Source of the DNA: Nematostella vectensis
Lineage: Eukaryota > Cnidaria > Anthozoa > Actiniaria > Edwardsiidae
Reading direction: 5' to 3'
DNA: 64,000 nucleotides
NCBI RefSeq assembly: GCF_932526225.1
Contig: NC_064042.1
Location: forward strand, 7,433,540 to 7,497,539
Below the pieces are notes generated by a model. The model was given only the letters and a program-made list of their open reading frames with translations. It did not search any database and was not told where the DNA came from. Position 1 is the stretch's first letter. Each line of letters begins with the position of its first letter. This document shows, one piece after another, positions 59,570 to 64,000 of the stretch. Position numbers and translations under genes: made by a program.

Positions 59570-60124
59570 GTACTGTAGGCCTTTATCTATACCTACTGAC
59601 CCAAAACCCCGAGATAATGATTTGTAGAAATAAAACTTTGTAGTTTGAAGAGTCTTTATTCAAATGAGATGTCCTTTCAAAGCTTTTTTGCACAAGGCTT
59701 TTGCTACTCACTACACGGCCATGAGATTTTGGGGGAATAAGGCATGTTAAAATCACCCTGAAGCACGATTTAAAGAATGTTTACTTTCTTTGTAAGTTAA
59801 TCTTGGAAGAAAGGAATGCAGATCTAATAAAACATGACAAAGCACGAATTACTGTTTCAGGAAACTCTGACATATCGCAGGAGCACTCCATTGACTGAAT
59901 ATCGCAGGAGCACTCCATTGACTGAAAGCACTCTTTGAACTTCAGAGTTTTGTTACAAACTTTAATTACATTTTGCCACACTTGAACAATTTTAAAATTT
60001 TTTTGTTCTTTTTGAGGTACTCTTCAGCTTGATTTGTGTTGATTATGAGAAGGGGGCTCATACAATTCTTTGAAAAGAATCTGCCATTTCTTTGTTCGTG
60101 AACTATCAGACAAAATCATAATAT
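59570..60124. other. DLG intron 4, first part
   Basis: No coding exon was recognised. A short tandem duplication of atcgcaggagcactccattgactga occurs at about 59873-59923. Confidence 0.5.
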
Positions 60125-60125
60125 C

Positions 60126-60706
60126 AGGGCTTCTGGAATTACGCGCTTGTGCGGAAGCGCGTAATTTGGCTTTTTCCGCGTAATACACAAATTTCCGTGT
60201 AATCCCGCGTAATTTAGCTAATATTTGAAAGACAAAACATTTAAGTGCACAGCTGGTGTGTTCTTTTTAGGGTTCTTACCTCTATTTCTTGTAAAAAAGA
60301 CATAATTTTTCGTAAGAGTGTGATATTTCGAACTGAATTTCGAAAACAAATAAAATGACTAGGCGTTCTTTGCTAAACCGCGAAGGCCTAGGACTAATAA
60401 TAAAATACATTTTTTAATTGGCTGGAGCCAATGAAAACTCGTGCAAAAAAAATAAATCTTTTTTAAGTTATTTCGTGCTTTTCTTCGGTACAAAATGTAG
60501 TTTTGGCGTAACCCTTGATATTCCATGTAATTTAGCGCGTAATTCGGTAAAGAATCCCAAAAAAAATTTGATTTTTAAAGAAAAATGTATTGCAAAATCA
60601 CGTGTAATTTAGTGCCTAATGATTGATTTTCCGCGTAATTTAGCGCATAATTTAGCAAAGAATCCAGCATAATTTTGATTTTTTTCCGCGTAATTCCAGA
60701 AGCCCT
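60126..60706. mobile_element. 581-bp hAT-like element with CGCGTAATTT repeats
   Basis: The left end agggcttctggaattacgcg (60126-60145) is exactly inverse to 60687-60706. With the preceding C the left end starts CAGGG, as in hAT elements; aatat occurs on both flanks. Inside, subterminal copies of cgcgtaatttagc recur at both ends. There is no transposase frame. Confidence 0.85.
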
Positions 60707-61875
60707 TAATATGTTTGTTTTTATTTAGCGATTGAAATAATCAAATTTTCAATAGAGAGACTCCTGCAATTTATATAATCTGTAATCAACAATCCATCAT
60801 ATTCATTACCTATGAAACCCATTCAACTCTTTGATTAACAGACACGGTGAAATAGCTGTTCATTGCTAGCTCACAAGAACATCCAGTTATAGTTTCATCA
60901 AAAGGGAATCCCGCTACAGAAATGTCTGTTAACAGAGTTGATTGTGTTTGGGTCATTGATCTGATTTTGTATTTAATGATTTTTATTAGTTAATAATGGC
61001 ATAATATAAACATGAAACCATGCTATAAAAGGGTATATGCCAGGAATTCGTCAGCTTCATTTGTCATTCAACCTCTCAGTCAACAAGAGCTCCCACTAGT
61101 GCTTTGACTAAAGAGGAATATTTTTTCCTCCATCCTAGAATATTGCCAAGCATTTCAACTTAGAATATCATAGAAAGTACAAGGAAAGCTTAAAAAGTCC
61201 TTGCTTAATGCATAATCAGAAAATGCAAACTTACATTGATATGTGATCCTGCTTTTTGGAGCATCATGTATTACTCCAGCACAAACCATCTGCTGGTAGA
61301 AAACCTGCAATAGTTCAATGGTTCAATGAAGGATCAATGAATAATTTCCTTCTAACGATTCAGGAATTACCCAGAGATATCACCTTTTTTTTTTAATTCA
61401 GAACCACAAATTGTATAATTGCTTCTTCGTTTCATTTTTGCTACAGAAATCTAAGATATAAAAGCAAATCAAGGCAATTCATCTGTTCAATTTGAGTTGC
61501 GTTGCCACCAGCCCTTTTTGTTTTAATTCAAAATGTTAATTTGTGGATAGTACTTACTTTTTTATTACATGGTTTCGTGTTTAAGCTTGGTAATTGACCA
61601 GGTAGGTTGTCATGGTGAGCTACATGTGTTATTAAAATTCTTGTGGTGCTAAGTTCTCAATGCACAGGTGCACATTTCACAGCATTGCGCATGGCTTTTA
61701 TGCATGTTTCTTCAGTGCCTGTTAAATTATGCTGATTTTATTGGTTATGTTGGTAGGTGTTGCTTGAGTGTTGCATTAGTGGTTTGTTCAAGTGCTTTTG
61801 TTTGCATTGCTGGTTTGTGAAGGTGGTCCCTCTTGTATATGATAGCTTGCATGGTACATTAATAATAGTCTCCTA

Positions 61876-62066
61876 TGTTGTTTTTTGAATCTTTATCTAG
61901 CGCTTCTCAATCATACCAAAAATCTATCTTTTATTTATCAACATTTGTGTTAAAAAGCCTTGCTAGACATAGATGTATGCCTAGCTGTCTGTTAGTGTCA
62001 GAACTTTGACTTCTGCTTTCAACACATGTTTGCGCATCATGGTAATAACTGCCATGGGACATGGCA
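61876..62066. repeat. dispersed repeat copy B in DLG intron 4
   Basis: Partner of 57521-57712 (see there). The copies differ by small indels, e.g. ctctttagtg/ctgttagtg. Confidence 0.88.
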
Positions 62067-64000
62067 TGTGTAGACTATTCTCTGGTACAACCGTCTCATT
62101 CATCAGCATATTCATCAAGCAAGTCATTATGTGCATCAATTTTAAAATCCTACAAGAGGATACAAAAATTTCAAAGCCAATACAGGAAAACAGAAAAAAT
62201 AAATCAAAGTCAACTTTTGTTATTAACAATCAATTTAAAAATCCTACAAGAAGGTACTAAAATTACTTTTTTACAGCCAAATTTGTTGTTGTGCGACCTC
62301 AGCGAATCCAAAATCCTTGTCTAGTTTGGGAATAGCGCGTAGTCAGACACAAGCTTTGAGGGTGGTTTGTCTGGTTTTGATTGTTTGGTTTGATTGACTA
62401 CTCATTTTTCCCAAACGAAGAAAGGAATTTTTGATTCTGGTAGGTCGCGCAACAATGAATTTGGCTATAACCAAAACTGGTTCAATGTGACTTAATATTC
62501 ATTATGGGCTAATGTGCGACAAAACAATATAGTTCTTAGAACAAAAAAGTTGGAGTAACTCTGAATCAAAGCTCAATCTTCTGGGTTATAATTTTTAAGT
62601 CTGAAGGCTTACAGGTATACAATAGTTTTTTTTTTATCAAGTATAAAGTTCATGACAAAGATGTACTTTTTAATGAGAACTTATTTACCTATATGGTCAT
62701 ATGCAAAATATCTTGGTCAGACCATATATCTATGGTCAGAGTATAGCAAATAGCTGAAGTTGTCTCAGTACTAGGGTTCTGTAATTTTTTTCCTGTAGAG
62801 TCATCTTTGTTTAAGCTCTTTCTTTTTAACCTTTCTTGAGTTATAAGCTATATTGCATAACACATCTTGGTTGCTGCAACGTTAGGTGAAAGCCTCCCTA
62901 CTCTTAAGGAGACTTACTCTTATCAAATCATGCTGCCTGTTCCACAAGTTTTCCAAATTGAAATGCTAATTTGCTAATCTTACTAACAAAATAGAGAAAT
63001 GATCATCACATTGCCCATAATGTTTTTTTTCTACTTTTAAGCTAATCAAATGAAGTATAAATAAATTTTTCATGGGTTTTCATAAATTTGTTATGGGTGG
63101 GTTCAGGTTTCTTTTACAAACTTGTTGTCTTTATCAGATTTAAAACATAGACTGAGATGGTATCACTATTTAGAAAATGACTTGTATTCGACTCTTGATC
63201 CTTATAGCTTAGACACCAAGCTTGAGTTTCCTGTCACCTTTATCTAATCCTCCACCTCTGCAATAACAAGGGCAAGAGGTGATAAAGCCAGACAACCCCA
63301 TTTACATGCTGGTACCATGTCAGACTATACTTTTATGATGATTGGCAGCTTGTTGTTAAAGCGTCACGATCCATCTAATGACTTTCTCATCAGACAATCA
63401 AAATTATTAATTCATATCTGAATCACCACAAAAAAATTAATTGGGGTTTTTAAAAAAAGAATCCTAAACAAATAGGCCAAAGTGTTGATGATTTTTCTTT
63501 GCTCAGAGTTATAGTTTTCATTCTATTGTTGTTTATAGTTATTTTTCTGTGTTTTTAGGTTCAAGAAAACGGTAGCTCCAGCGATTAGTGGGAGAATTCC
63601 ACAAGTGCAATCTATAAAATTTCCAATTGCAATATATTCCAATTAGGCAAATGTTGCCAATATAGAATTAATCCCATACAGTACAGTATAGCTAATTACA
63701 CATATTCACATACTATCACATACATATATACCTACCATACATTTTTTAATAAACAGAGAAATGCTAGGTTTCCATTAAAATTCCCAATTAAAAATATCTC
63801 ATATATTTTTCAGATGCTGTTTTTAACCTATATTTTGAGGAAGAGAAATGTCAAATGCAGCTCATTATTTTTTCATGCTATAATTCAGATCATTTTCAGA
63901 ATGTAACGTAGACTAACATTGTATAACCTTGTCATTTAAAATAAAATAATTATTTGGAAAACTTGTGGATTGTCTCAGTACCAATGGCATTTGTAAGCCT
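62067..64000. other. DLG intron 4, remainder
   Basis: About 1.9 kb of AT-rich sequence. An acceptor-like tttctgtgtttttag ends at 63559, but the phase-0 frame after it stops after nine codons, so I do not call an exon. Confidence 0.4.

Noticed and set aside
63545..63600. Next DLG exon after tttctgtgtttttag
   Set aside because: The required phase gives a stop after nine codons; other phases do not match exon 4.

Overview
This is a eukaryotic, metazoan window: genes have several small exons with GT-AG introns, animal-type families occur in divergent and convergent pairs, and the space between them is AT-rich and packed with miniature inverted-repeat transposons (MITEs), minisatellites and broken LINE/Gypsy copies. 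The gene set, the compact introns and the MITE types suggest an invertebrate, most likely a cnidarian such as a sea anemone. That host call is inference; no marker in the window proves it.

Layout. 1-2568 (+) holds the last three exons of RNF7/RBX2, the RING subunit of cullin ligases. A ~1.8 kb minisatellite (3429-5220) follows. 7348-11487 (-) is a complete seven-exon DCUN1D1 (NEDD8 co-E3), divergent from an intronless SNX22/24-like PX gene (11910-12449, +). 12.9-16.2 kb is transposon debris: a LINE tail, a ~1.75 kb inverted-repeat element and a 357 bp MITE. 17097-19015 (-) is a two-exon rhodopsin-class GPCR. 19.0-28.5 kb shows no convincing gene, only MITEs, a 30 bp tandem array and a pair of diverged inverted copies. 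28561-41637 (-) is a nine-exon PARG whose catalytic domain is interrupted by ~785 extra residues encoded in one 2.5 kb exon. 42.2-43.4 kb holds a foldback MITE and a TATA promoter for a possible small gene. 45683-46333 (+) is a degenerate Rab32-like gene. 47483-51172 (-) is a ZZ-finger/EF-hand gene with a truncated Gypsy element in its only intron; it is divergent from ANAPC16 (51466-53796, +). After a 67 bp satellite and a frameshifted transposon-gene fragment, 55962-59569 (+) holds the first four exons of a DLG1-type MAGUK gene that continues out of the window.

How genes relate. RNF7 and DCUN1D1 both act in cullin neddylation and are convergent neighbours; ANAPC16 belongs to a third cullin-RING machine, the APC/C. 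Two divergent pairs (DCUN1D1/SNX-like, ZZ-EF/ANAPC16) have short shared promoters. The most unusual object is the PARG gene: catalytic motifs look intact, while the insertion carries several amphipathic helices resembling the PKA-anchoring helices of AKAPs.
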